In this document: in pieces, positions 1 to 10,989 of the stretch | Layout: every line of letters begins with the position of its first letter | How positions within the stretch are numbered: position 1 is the stretch's first letter | Assembly (NCBI GenBank): GCA_036346395.1 | Contig: CM070596.1 | Coordinates: 5,310,170 to 5,374,169, forward strand | Source of the DNA: Hsuehochloa calcarea | Lineage: Eukaryota; Streptophyta; Magnoliopsida; Poales; Poaceae | Reading direction: 5' to 3' | Length of the DNA stretch: 64,000 nucleotides | Notes under the pieces: model-generated | What the model saw: only the letters and a program-made list of their open reading frames with translations | Told to the model about the DNA's origin: nothing | The model's database searches: none | Position numbers and translations under genes: made by a program

Positions 1-1514
1 GTGTGTATTATCACATGAAATTATGTGCTCTATTATTACATAAATCACTCAAACCAAAAATTTCGCATGAAATCACATAATATTATTCCAAAAATATATT
101 ATCACATGTACCAAAAATTTATTTTATAGATTTTTTTTCATATGAAATCATAGCAGCACAGTCCGTGCCCTTGGTGCACGAGCAAGAGGGGTCCAGGCCC
201 TGTGGAGATGAGGAGGTCTGACCCCAGGGGTACAGACAAGGCAGCTCTGACCCCAAGGGCGCAAACTAGCAGGTGTCGTGTATCGACGGCTCTAGCCCCT
301 AGGGGCGTGGACTTGGCAGTTGTCGCGTATTAGCAACTCCGTAGTACCATTTTTGGCTTTGATACGTGCGAAGGATACTAAATTTACTATTTCCCGTGCC
401 AAATGCACCAAAAACTATATGAGATCATAATTGCATATGGTGTTGTATGGTTGAATGGTTTTTGTCTGCTTCAGACGCATATGGACAGGACAGTGTGTGG
501 TTGGATAGTTGTCTGCTTGAGATTCAGAAGCCTCGTGCCTGCCTCTCTTCTGAAAGAATGTTAAGCATGAGTGGTACCATACTGCTGCCTTCACTATCAA
601 TTTATGGGACCCTGAATTTCACAGGCCAGAGAATCACCAAATGAAGACCCCGCATGCCTTTGTTGGTGAACAAGGACAAGTACTGTCGCTTGCGTGTGCA
701 ACTCAAAACTGATATTGCTACAGCGTAACCAGTGTGGTTAAAAATGAAACTGCGCGAGATAACAATAAAGGAAACAGCCACCATCCATGCACATACTCCT
801 GAATCTACACGTTTTTCTTTTTTCTGAAAGCATAGAGCCACTAAAAAATGGGATCAACTTCTACATCCATGCACTTACAAGCAAAGAATGCCACTGGCCA
901 CAGACCTGGGTGCATCTTTCGTGCGTCGTGCTTCCTGGCATAGAAATACTGGGCCAATGTAGAACAGCACACCGGCCAAATCTGCTGTAGAATTCAACGA
1001 TCCAATAGACACGCAAGCCAACAATTGTTAGGTACAGTACAATTGATTTCACATGGCTGATCATTAGAATTCGAATATGGTGAGACAGACGTTACCTCCG
1101 CCTGTAGCTACAAAAAATGGCTTGGAGCTGCTTACGAACCCTGTCACTGAGCGTACCAACGTACATACAGCTCTACTGTTCATCATATCGTATACATCGT
1201 CACAAACTAGTACAAAAGACATTAGAAAACAATATTTCCTGACATTATCATACAGATCCTTAACAGCTACGAACTACCAGGTTAGCCTCGTGGAACCATC
1301 AAACTGTATTGCCACCTGAGTATATCTTCTTCAGCAACTCGACTTTCTCATAAAATTCAGTAATGCATGTCCAAGTAATCTTCTACTTGGTTCTAATCTG
1401 CGCGGGTAAAAAGAGATACGCTGAGTGTTCGAATGCAGCTAATTTTGATGTCAGAAGCATGTAGGTCACTCCGAACAGTCAAGAGGCAGAACAACCGTTG
1501 AACTTCCAACCATC
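1..1514. other. Downstream flank of CPSF30, no gene seen
   Basis: No coding region can be supported here. The first 130 bases are AT-rich with repeated short phrases around TCACATGAAAT. A short imperfect tandem repeat follows at 218-334 (listed separately). The part nearest the gene, roughly 1000-1514, should contain the 3' UTR of the minus-strand CPSF30 gene, but I saw no clear AATAAA on the minus strand and cannot place the cleavage site. The small open frames in this stretch have no recognisable protein character. Confidence 0.5.
218..334. repeat. Imperfect short tandem repeat
   Basis: Three loosely similar units follow one another. Each begins with a TCTGACCCC- or TCTAGCCCC-like phrase, then AGGG or AGGGGC, and ends near GGCAG or AGCAG; the last two add a GTGTCGTGTATCGAC / GTTGTCGCGTATTAGC tail. 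Unit length varies from about 29 to 44 bases. It is probably a piece of a decayed repeat, not a functional site. Confidence 0.4.
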
Positions 1515-4500
1515 TCAGCCTGAATCTACACCGGAACCTCTGTGCTTCTTGCATCCACTATGCCTTGCCCGCCTGGGTGCTGTCTCCCCATCACTCTCAC
1601 TTTCATCATCTTGGAAGCTGCTTCTACCACATCTGTCATTGGACTGAGACTTACGGCCATGCTGATACTCCACTCCATCTGCACCACTGGAATTCCCAGT
1701 TGTTTCTTGACCCCTGTTTCCATGGTCTGATGCTATGTCATATCTGTCACTCCTGTCACTACCTGGTCTCCTTTGATCCCGCTTCATAGATCTACTGTTT
1801 GGCAGAAGCGGTGGTGCCATGAAGGGAACCATGCCCATGGGACGATTTGCCCGTCCAAGCCCACCCATTGGCATGCCTCCCATGAAAGGACCACGATTTG
1901 GACCCATCATCATCCCAAGGCCTCCCATTGGGAAGAGGCCCCCAGGTTGGGGAGGCCCACCTGGGAAGGGCATGCCAGGCATAGGACCTCTAGGGAAATC
2001 ACCAGGAAACCTGGGGCCACCAAATGGTGGAAAAACACGAGGAACACCAAAAAGATCAGGCATGCCAAAACCATCACCGAAGCCGAATCCATCACCCATG
2101 TTAGGAGGGAACCCTCGCATTCCAAGCATTGAACCTGCACCACGTAGCATTGGCATATAAGGCCGCCACACTGCCCCCCTCCCTCTTCCCCTTCCTTGAG
2201 TAGTTTGGCCATTGTTATCGTCTTCCTCCTCACTTTCCTCTTCCTCCTCTTCCTCATTGTCATCAAATAGCACAATATCTTGGTTGTCAACTGCCTCATC
2301 GGCACCAACTCCCTTTGCCTTCTCCTCCTCCCTCTTGGTCTCTGCAGCCATCAGCACAGCCTGAAACAAAAATAAAAATTTCAAGTGATTGGAATGAAAA
2401 ATTGACAAGTGAAATAAAAGTGAAGCTACATGGGATCAGTTAGAAAACATTTGAACCAAATAGAAGTGTATCAGAACATCTAAATAGTCAAAATACCATA
2501 TAATGCACAAAAATTAGGAAAACCAACATAAATACTCTAAAAATGTGAGACCCTAAACAAAAAATCTTAGCTTACACAAGCTAAGTATGTTAGTTTCAAA
2601 TTTTCATATGGAGAGATCAACGCAATGTTTTTGTTCAAGTCAAAGAGCATTAACAAGCTACCAAAAAAAATAACACAGATAATGTTACTTTAGAGTTGCG
2701 TAAATTTACTACAACTTAGCTATCCTGGATACTTAGTAGCTTGGTTATTCCAATCTAATCTTGCGTACTAACTGTCTCATTATTAACCCCTAGTCAATAT
2801 GAACTGTTTTTTCCTTTTAAATTATTCTTTAACTCTTTCCACAATCATGCTCCATTGGCGCCGATCAAGGTTGTCGCGACGCTCCGACAAGTTACGGCGA
2901 CCCCAAGGCGCCAGGACGTCTAGGCGCCCACCATGGCGAGAGTTAGATGATGGAAATAAAAATAATAAATAATACTTCATATAGTAGGGAATTAAATAAA
3001 GATACCTCATATAATACCTCAAATGGCAGGGAATTAAATGAATATACTCCAAATTCTCTAGATAACAATTAAATGAACACAAGCAAGAAGTCGAGCAAAA
3101 GAGCAAATCAAAAGAAGTAGAGGAGAGGAGAGCAAAAGAAGTAGAGCAAAAGCAGAGCATCGAAGCAGCAGGAGAAGAGGGAGCAACCGAGCAGCAACAA
3201 AAGAGGGAGCAGGCAAGCAGCACAAGAGCAAGAAGCAGCGCAAGAACCGAGGGAGCAGACCGAATGAGAGCACGAAGCAACGCAAAGACAGAGGGAGGAG
3301 CAGATCAAATGGGGGAAAGAAGCAAAACAGAGCAGAGGAGAAGAAAGGATGGAAGAAGCAAAACAGAGCAAATCAGAGCAGAGGAGAAGAAAGGATGGAG
3401 GACCTGAGCTGAGGTGGTCTCCAACGGTGGCGGCGGCGGTGGGGAGTGAAGATGACCAGGACTGCAGGGGGCGACGGCGGAAATTAGCTGGAGATGGGGG
3501 CGGCGGCGGCGCAAGTGAGCTGGAGTGGGGCGGTGGCGGCCTCGTCCCTAGTCTCACTCAAAGCCCCAGCCCCAGTCGCTCGTCTAAAGTCCCTTGGCCT
3601 GGGCGAAGGACCCCGGCGTCTGCCTCCAACCGATGGGACGACTTGGCGTCGACTAGGCGACACCGTGACAACCTTGGCCCCGATATAGCGGTCAGGGGGT
3701 AGTGGCCGCTACGCAGCGGACGTTTGTGGCACTTTGTACAGTTGCAACGCTGCAACCAGGGAATAAAATCACGGCCGGTAACCGCCGGTTACCTGTTACC
3801 GGTTACCCGCCGGGGACCGGGATTAGAAATCCCGGCCGGTTTTCTCGGGTTTTGCAACTTCAAATTTCAAATTTCGAAATTCGGTTGGTTTTTAATCAAA
3901 TTCAAACGATTTTTATCCAGTTTTTTTCCGTTTGAACGGTTCCCGGCCGGCCGGCGGGAAATGCCCCGGGACCGGGTTTTGGATCCCTGGCTGCAACGGC
4001 CCGCTATGGCCTTGCTACAACCCGCTATGGCCAATATAGTGTATTGTACGTAGCAGTGATTCAGTACAAATACATTTAAGGTTTTCATATGATTCATTTA
4101 TTGCATACTCTTGTCGTCTGCCATTTTAAATCATTACTCCAAAACTTGAGATATGCACAGAAACAAATAATTATAATACAAGATAAGTCATTCTACTTCA
4201 AAACTGATTTATTTAACTTTGTATTTCTACAAATATAGCTGAGCATGTTGCATCCGCTATATCGCCGCTATCTGCTATCTGCTATAAAAACACTTAGCCG
4301 CTACGCTCCCACTACACGCTATGTAAAACATTGCTTGCACATAATAGCATTGGTCTGTGGACTTGGTTCCAATTGCTAAACAATGTGAGGCAGAAGGCAC
4401 AAAACACTTATAGCATCAGACTTGTGAGCCATGTTCCATAAACAGTTAAGCACTAAACAGTTCTTTTGTCTGATAAGCACGAATAGCAACTAAAAGCAAA

Positions 4501-7500
4501 CCACTAGATATCCACAAGAATTGTTTACATTAGTACTTGCTACGGTCTATAGGGGGGGTGCTAATCGGCTAATCCCCTATAGTTAAGAAGTAAATCCACC
4601 CGGTGGAGTTTGATCTGAGCCATTTGTTTCCAATCCAACACTTGGGAGTAGTGCAAGGATTTCTGAATTTTTTTTAAAAAAAAAACGTAATGGTGGAGTA
4701 ACTCCAAGCATTAGATTAGGAATAAATGTTGGAGATCATGCAAACCCCACAAATTCCACCAAAGATGAACCCTACTGGGTCCCAACCTGTCTATAAGACT
4801 GCATAAGTGAAACCCAGCTAATGGCACTATCTGCATGTAACATGGTAAATAGGTAAGAAACAAGCAGAATACCATAAGTTCACTGTCTGGTTCTAGATAA
4901 AGCAGAGAAGCCAGCTGTTCACCAATGAATGGCTCCAATTCCTGGCAGTCTCGGCTGATCTGCAGAAGTAAAGCTCATGGTTTTGTTGTTGCTCAGATGT
5001 AATCATGCAATTTTGTCTCGTAAATTAGTAAGACAAAAGTTAGGCCTAACATAATTAAGCATTCAACTCAACTTACGGACTATCAAAGAAAAATGCAGGT
5101 GCAAGAATATCAGCAGTAAGCAATACGAAACAGAAGCCACATAAGGAGCAATAAAGTTAACTAATAGAGTTACAGTGTCTGCCACATCTATTTCAATGCA
5201 TAAAAAACACAGGTGCAAAATCTAAATCAGCAAAGCATACTAAGAATTTGAGAAGAGGTGGGAGCACTGCACCTTCACAGGTAGATTGTCATTGTAGGGA
5301 TTCCGCAGATGATGCGTTTTCTGAAAGGACAGTTCACAAAGCTGCAGTGCAAAATGGTGTTATAAATATAAATGAAATGTGATGATGAGGAGATTGAATC
5401 TAACAATTTTCTAGCCATAAATTAGATACTGAGATAGAAGGCTGAATTTCATAATTTTCCATGCAAAAGAATATTGAGCTTTTCAAACAAAAAAGAAGAA
5501 AGGATTGGAACAAAAATAAATGGGTAGGTACTACTGCAATTACATTATTAAACACTTGGCTGGCTATCTAATATGAATGTTGGCAGGGTTAAATGCTCTA
5601 TGTTCGCGGGTGAGGTTACAAAAGCCTTCAAAAAAGAATGATTCTTCATTACATGGTCATTTTGTCCTGTACTCCTGTATAATAGTAAATGAGAGACCAT
5701 GCCATTATATATAAAATAGATCCAGGACATTGAGCATGTATTCAGACTCCAATTATTATATCTCCTTAAATGGCTTACTACCTTACAATATAAATATCTC
5801 CTTATCTGGCTTACTAAAAAAATTAAACATTTGGCAAAATTCCAACATTTGCTCCTCCATTTTGATTTCCCTATAACCAATCACTTTGTAATTTTGCCCA
5901 CGTCACAAAAAAGGGAATTGAGCCAAGTTCATTCGAATTTAAGGCAAAGGATATATATATATATATATAATTGATTTTTTTCGAGTATAAGACATATCGT
6001 TAAATATCGCGCTAGATGAATGGCATGGTAAAGAAATTTATCAGTGTTTCTTCAACCGTTGACAGAATTAAAATTAACAAGTATTAGCATGCGGCATAAT
6101 GTGGTGTGAGTCTAAAAGCTTATGTTGTGTTAATCTGCTATAAGGTCCTACATTCCGTCAATGAGAAAGAGTAATACTCGTCACTGGGAAATAACATTAA
6201 TGTGAAATGATGATAGATGAACATAAGTAAGGATAAGAAGTTAAAATGTTTGATGTACCTTAAGCCACTGAACCGAAAAGTTCCGACCATAATGTGGAGT
6301 TCCGTGAGCATATTTCCAATTCCCACCACCAATGTAGCCACCAATTCTAGAAGTCATCTTTGCACAGCCCTTGAAAAAAGTGCTAGATTAGCTGTAATTG
6401 TTATATCCAACTGAATAGTATAATTTGTTTGAATTTTAAAATATCCCATTACAAGACAAATGATATTTTAATAAGATACTACACCCAGTGTTCACCTAGG
6501 CGCTAGGCGGAAAGCGGGCGGAGGGTGGCCGCCTAGCACCTAGCCCGCCTAGGCGCCGGTCTGTGCACTCCGCGGTCGAAAGCCGACAGTGAAGAAGAAA
6601 AAGAAAAAAATGAAAAGAGAAAGAACTTGGCCAGCCTGGTCCAGTCCAGCCCAACCGAGTGGCTCAAAGTCGATCGCAACGCCCTTATCCTCTCGCTCCC
6701 TACGCCTGCCCTCGCTCTCGCTCTCCCCTCTCCCGTCCCGCCGCCGCCTCATCCCCCTCCCATCAGCACAACAATCCAGTAGCAGGGAGACAAAATCCAG
6801 CGACGGAGAAGAGGAATCGAGGCGCGACGGCAGGGAGGAGGAGCGGCGACAGGGAGGATCCGAGGAGTGCACTGACCTGGGAGACGACGGGGACGAGGCA
6901 CGGCGACAGGGAGGATTCGAGGTGCGACGGCGACGGGGAGCCGGGGAGGAAGCGGCGCGCGCAGGGGATCCAGGGAGGAGGCGGCGGCGCTTCGTGGAGA
7001 TGGGGAGGAGGTGGCGCACCGTGGAGCCGGGGAGGAGGAGGCATGTCGTGGATCTGGGGAGGAGGCGGCGCGTCGTGGAGAGGAAGTGTTGGAGCTAGGG
7101 TTCGACATTCGGGAGTCAGGACCACGGGTGAGTCTTCACTTACCTTTTTTCTTCGCCCGACACCGCCGCGCCTTGCCCGCCTCGGTCCGCCTTGGACCAG
7201 CATTGACCGCCTAGGCGGGAAAAGCGACTAGGTGGCCGACTAGCACCGAGTCGCGGTGGGAGCCTTGCGCCGAGTGGCTAGGCGGCCGAGGAGGCCACCT
7301 AGGGGAACACTGACTACGTCCAGTCCAAAATAGACGGTGTTTCATCAAGTTTGTTTTTGTTTGCAAATACTTGTTGTTTTGGTTTTTCAAGGCAACATTT
7401 TCAACCAAATGCCTCTATTATTTGCTTAGTGCTAATGGTGTTAGAAATAGGCATGCAATTAATGGGGCAACCTATGTTAAAACTAGGTCGTTAACTCCTT

Positions 7501-10500
7501 CCTTGTTCTGTGCATGGAGCTAAACGACAGAAATTTCAGGTCGGAGGTGGTACAAATTAAGAAATGATTCAGGAGTACCAATCCATCTCTACCATCAATT
7601 AACTCCCCTAGTAACTGCATATTTATTTTCCCAATAACTTCTTTCTCATGGTCTATTCTTGGCAGCAATAAATAGCATAATTAATGTAGGAGCATATCTG
7701 GAAGAGACATATATATTTTACATTGAAAAGAAAAATATATATATAATCTATTTTGTAACGGAGGGAGTATTGTGTTAACTATTTCTAGCTAAGACGGAAT
7801 GAACGCTTTACCTGGAAATGACGAGTTCTATTGATTGAAAATATTAAAATGACATTCTCTGTGGATTCAAAGGCTTCATTAAGTTTAGCCTCATTACTCC
7901 TTTGAGTTGCCCAGACACCCTGCTGAACTGATATTTCCAAATTCTCTCGATTGCAACTTTTAACAATAAAGTACCTATTTTTTACATGTATCAACCGAAA
8001 GACTGTTAGAGCCATTACAGCATTGGAAAACTTTGTAAATGGAAGCATTGACATGGACAACAAAATATGGAAATTTTCAAATGCATGCAAGACCTTCGAC
8101 ATTTTATCTGGATAGGTAAAAAAGAAATGGATCTTTCAAGCTCTCTACCTCTAGATTATTACTAAAGACAAAATACGATGAAAATCTTGAGCTTTGTATA
8201 TTCATACAACAATGTGGAATCACTTTCTACATGGTCCATAGTCCATACAAATGTCACACGTAATGGAAATCACTTTGTGCATTAATGTGGTCAAAGAATG
8301 CTATAAGCATAATTACAGACATCATAAAAGTGCATTAATGAGCTCAAAGGATGCTATCAGCATAGTTCCAGGCCACATAAAAAAGTAAGTAACCAAGTGA
8401 TGCAAAAATCAGGTTCTATTTGCCAAATCATTTGTGCAAGGGACTGTCGGGCCAGCAGTGAAACCTATCTTCCGACAAGTAAATCTTAAGACGATGCAGA
8501 AGCCTCTTCTATTAAATAGCACCAACTTATAGATATAACCTTGAATTGCCTAGCCACAATGAATTTAGCTTCATAATCCAGAGAAAAATAGTTTTGCTAG
8601 CGTAATAGTAGAATAACGGATTATGACATTTTACTAATAGTCGGTTCAGAACACTGCAAAACAAGTTTGGACACATAAGCCCATCATTCTATCGGGAAGA
8701 CAGGAAGCATAAACCATGAAGTATCAGAACAAAGAACACAATGTTCCTCATTTGTAGGACACTAATGCGAATACAATTATACAATTATGTTTATCGTTTT
8801 CACCCAAAATGCTTGTAAGCTTCATAAAACTGACTAGATACCCCCCCACACACCTAGATTGCCCTTGTGGAAGAGGGGTTGCAGTTCTAGTGGCTTGGTT
8901 AGATAAGCCATTAGGGGCACCTTGCACCTGGGTATTTTGTTGCTGCTGCTGCTGTGGTGGTGGTGGTACATGCTGTGAATTTGCTGTCTGTACATGTTGC
9001 ACGTCAGGTTGTTGCACTGCAGGAGCAGCACTTGCTGGCGAATTTTGATTGTGCGGTACGAAGCCTTGTTGGGCTTGAGGTTTCTCCCCTTGCTGATTAT
9101 AGTTATTGCCTCTATGCTGATAAAATCTGTTTGATGGGCCATAGTTGAAAAGATTCATCTGTTGAAGCTTCTGGAAGACTTCCTCAACAGGAGGCGGCGG
9201 CCCAGGCTGTTTAACATGCCTGTACCGGCAATCAGGGCCATTAGGGCAAAACCCCATCTTATACCTGCAATTCAGATTGAAAAGGCACACAGTTTAGGTT
9301 GAAGCATAGGCAGCATTCTTTGACAACGGCTACCCGGAAGATAAAACAAGTAGCTCTTGAATGTCAAGTCACACAGCACATTATGATCCTAGTAAGGTAT
9401 ATAAGTGCCCAAACTTTCCATAGACAGTACACAATCGTCATATAAATTCAAGATTCCATCAATCACTGACTAAACAATATGAAAACCAATTTCATCAAAG
9501 GCACTAAAATTTAGAGAATTGCGTCAGCCAAATTAAAACCTACCAATTAAGGTCTACTATAAAATAATGTTTCTACCCATAATCCAAGTTAGTCACTCCA
9601 CAAAATCACAGAACACAGGCAATAAATTTCACCAACCTGCATCAAGTAGACAAGTACTACGCACTATAACCTGAAGAGACTAGGATTCAATAACCACTTA
9701 CAGGCACTCCTAGTCCTAACACAATACATTCCATTACGAGAATCCTAGTCAATTATTTCCCCCATAAAGAGTCAAATTCAGAAAACCCTAACAACTACAC
9801 AGTACATCATTACCTACCATGACCATGAGAACACAACTCTAACCCTACAGATGACACTAGCACACTACACACACGTAGACACAGAACTCTAAACATAAGC
9901 TGCTCAAGTTAGTACATTGCATTACAGGAACCTGAGTCTACAAATAATTTTCCCCTGATAAGAGGCAAAGTCCAGAGAACCATAACACCTAAAAGCTGAT
10001 CGTGGAACCTACACAACCCTAAATCGTACCGATCATGTAACTTTAAAAGGAGAATTGCACATTTGACAAATCTACTTTCACCAGCACCCCAATTGCAATC
10101 CCATTTCTAAAATTCAAGTTAATAATCCCCACCCAGGCACCCACCCTCCCACCAACCAAAGAGAGCATTGAATTTTGAGAAACCCTAACAATCGCATAAC
10201 GCAGATCACACAATCACAACTCTAGACCTTACCGATCATAACAAAATACACACTAGCGATCACCTTAACAATAGCTCTAATCCCCAAGCTAAGCAATCAG
10301 TAGGTTTCGCACGACCAAATCGAAGGGATTGGGAGCCAGGAAGGGAGGGGTGTGGGTGTTCTCACATGTTGCACTCCTTGATGTCCTCGTCGGAGTGCTT
10401 GTAGACGCAATCCTGCTCGCGGCACTCGCCGTAGAGGCGGAAGAAGCGGCACACCGGCATGCGCGCCTTGTCGTACTGGTGCAGGAAGCCGCACGAGTCG

Positions 10501-10733
10501 CCCTTCATGCACAACCCGCGCAGCCAGTGCCTGCACACGGTCTGCCGGAAGCTTCCGCGGCCGCGGCCATGGCCATGGGGAGGCGCGGGTCCGCCGCCGT
10601 CCGCCGCGGGAGTGGGGGCGTCGGGGGACGGCACCGCGTAGGTGGGGCCCCCAACGACAGAGGAGGCGCCGGCGCCGTCTGCGTCGACGCCGCCCTCGAA
10701 GTCGAAGCTGAGCCCACCGTCGCCGTCGTCCAT
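1515..10733 (-). CDS. CPSF30: CPSF30 long form: CCCH zinc-finger / YTH poly(A) factor (7 exons)
   Basis: This is the plant 30-kDa subunit of the cleavage and polyadenylation specificity factor, in its long form with a YTH m6A-binding domain; it acts in nuclear pre-mRNA 3'-end formation. Exons, 5' to 3': 10366-10733, 8854-9264, 7812-7974, 6259-6369, 5273-5341, 4873-4959 and 1515-2360. All six introns are GT-AG and join in frame to 684 residues. Three CCCH fingers are visible: C67-x7-C75-x5-C81-x3-H85, C95-x8-C104-x4-C109-x3-H113 and C121-x7-C129-x5-C135-x3-H139. A Gln/Pro/Asn-rich linker ends with a short polyQ. The YTH domain begins at Y261 and runs through exons 3-6, with W281, W332 and W349 as candidate methyl-adenosine cage residues. 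Exon 7 adds an acidic run, an RGRGRG patch, a Gly/Met/Pro-rich disordered region and a basic tail. The start at 10733 matches the MDDxDGGLSFDFEGG opening of plant homologues; an in-frame ATG 84 bases upstream is less likely. Confidence 0.95.
2855..3685. mobile_element. GC-rich element with imperfect terminal inverted repeats
   Basis: The left end contains AAGGTTGTCGCGACG near 2867. The reverse complement of the right end gives AAGGTTGTCACGGTGTCG near 3675, so the ends form imperfect inverted repeats about 0.8 kb apart. The interior is purine-rich (GAGCA/AGAAG runs, 3060-3370) and then very GC-rich (GGCGGCGGC, 3420-3560), with open frames on both strands that look compositional. I could not define a target-site duplication. 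It is most likely a non-autonomous DNA transposon; the family is not recognised. Confidence 0.45.
3683..4335. repeat. TAGCGG/CCGCTA-rich repeat fragment split by a MITE
   Basis: Phrases such as ATAGCGG, GGCCGCTACGCAGCGG, CCCGCTATGGCC, CCGCTATATCGCCGCTATC and TAGCCGCTACGC are clustered on both sides of the hAT MITE at 3757-3989. They look like the subterminal repeats of one older DNA transposon, truncated on the left by the element ending near 3685. The family was not identified. Confidence 0.35.
3757..3989 (+). mobile_element. hAT-type MITE with perfect 8-bp target duplication
   Basis: The element starts CAGGGAATAAAATC and ends GGTTTTGGATCCCTG, giving short inverted CAGGGA/TCCCTG ends typical of hAT elements. 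It is flanked on both sides by GCTGCAAC (3749-3756 and 3990-3997), a perfect 8-bp target-site duplication. The 233-bp interior is rich in CCGGCCGG and GGTTACCGG motifs and AAATTC runs, and has no coding capacity. A related copy lies at 36385-36605. Confidence 0.85.
5342..6258 (-). other. CPSF30 intron 4, simple repeat only
   Basis: This 917-bp intron lies between YTH exons 4 and 5. It is AT-rich and contains an (AT)n run at 5951-5968. No inserted element or RNA gene was recognised. Intron 5 (4960-5272) is short and plain. Confidence 0.6.
6486..7312. mobile_element. hAT-like GC-rich element in CPSF30 intron 3
   Basis: The left end reads CAGTGTTCACCTAGGCGC. The reverse complement of the right end reads CAGTGTTCCCCTAGGTGG, so the termini are inverted repeats. 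The flanking 8-mers are ACTACACC (6478-6485) and ACTACGTC (7313-7320), matching at 6 of 8, consistent with a worn hAT duplication. Subterminal CCTAGGCGG/CCGCCTAG motifs are dense at both ends. The interior is very GC-rich with tandem GGGGAGGAGG-CGTGGA units (about 6980-7085) and long open frames on both strands, which I attribute to composition. It is non-autonomous; no transposase is visible. Confidence 0.65.
7680..7769. mobile_element. Possible Stowaway MITE end
   Basis: The sequence AACGGAGGGAGTA at 7757-7769 is the typical 3' end of Stowaway MITEs, which duplicate TA. I could not find the matching CTCCCTCCG-type left end, so this may be a truncated copy or chance. It lies in intron 3, within 50 bases of the exon 3 donor side. 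Confidence 0.3.
7975..8853 (-). other. CPSF30 intron 2
   Basis: This 879-bp intron separates the linker exon from the first YTH exon and splits the AGG codon of residue 260 as AG|G. It is AT-rich with no inserted element recognised. Its 5' part carries the read-through coding tail described separately, so any polyadenylation site for the short isoform should lie below 8748 in this intron. Confidence 0.65.
8748..8853 (-). other. CPSF30: Intron-2 read-through tail (short CPSF30 isoform)
   Basis: If the donor at 8853 (GTGTGTGG) is not used, translation continues from exon 2 for 34 codons and stops at 8748. The product is about 294 residues: the three CCCH fingers and Q-rich linker without the YTH domain. 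In Arabidopsis a short CPSF30 is made by polyadenylation inside the intron at the same place, between linker and YTH domain. The stop position is seen in the sequence; use of this isoform here is inference. Confidence 0.5.
9265..10365 (-). other. CPSF30 intron 1, no element recognised
   Basis: This 1.1-kb intron separates the second and third zinc fingers; codon 123 (Met) is split across it, and the acceptor is ATTGCAG. The sequence is AT-rich with many ACACTA/AACCCTAA-like phrases, as is common in plant introns. I saw no inserted element and no embedded RNA gene. Confidence 0.6.
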
Positions 10734-10989
10734 TTGGGGGTTAGGGTTTTGGCCTTTTGGGGCTGGGAAAGAATGACGAAGGGCAGAAACGATTTGACGT
10801 TTTGTTAACCCCTTCATCTATTTTCAAAGGGTTATTTAGACATGTTTCACTTCGAAGTTCCTTTTTTGAAATATACCACTGCTAAAGCAGTCTCCAAAAT
10901 TGGAGATATAACATTATGGATAAAAATAGGATTAATTCATTATTTTCCAGTGAAAGTTGACTGAGACTCTAAAATATTTATGACGAAAC
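10734..10989 (-). promoter_or_regulatory. Presumed CPSF30 5' UTR and promoter
   Basis: This is the sequence immediately upstream of the CPSF30 start codon on the minus strand. It holds an in-frame upstream ATG at 10815-10817 with no intervening stop, and no obvious TATA box. The AT-rich part beyond 10830 is bounded by a long-inverted-repeat element that begins near 10990, so the promoter is probably compact. Only position supports this call. Confidence 0.35.

Larger units (their letters stand above)
2361..4872 (-). other. CPSF30 intron 6, enlarged by transposons
   Basis: This 2.5-kb intron lies between the last YTH exon and the long C-terminal exon. It has a GTATTC donor and a TTTCAG acceptor. 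About half of it is inserted DNA: a GC-rich inverted-repeat element (about 2855-3685) and a TAGCGG-rich repeat fragment (about 3683-4335) that is itself split by a hAT MITE (3757-3989). The remainder is unremarkable AT-rich intron sequence. Confidence 0.75.

Noticed and set aside
6549..7203. Long open frames on both strands in CPSF30 intron 3
   Set aside because: They are confined to the GC-rich hAT-like element 6486-7312; opposite-strand openness reflects composition.
10329..10808. Plus-strand frame of 159 residues over CPSF30 exon 1
   Set aside because: It is the antisense shadow of a GC-rich exon whose minus-strand reading has three perfect CCCH fingers with exon 2.
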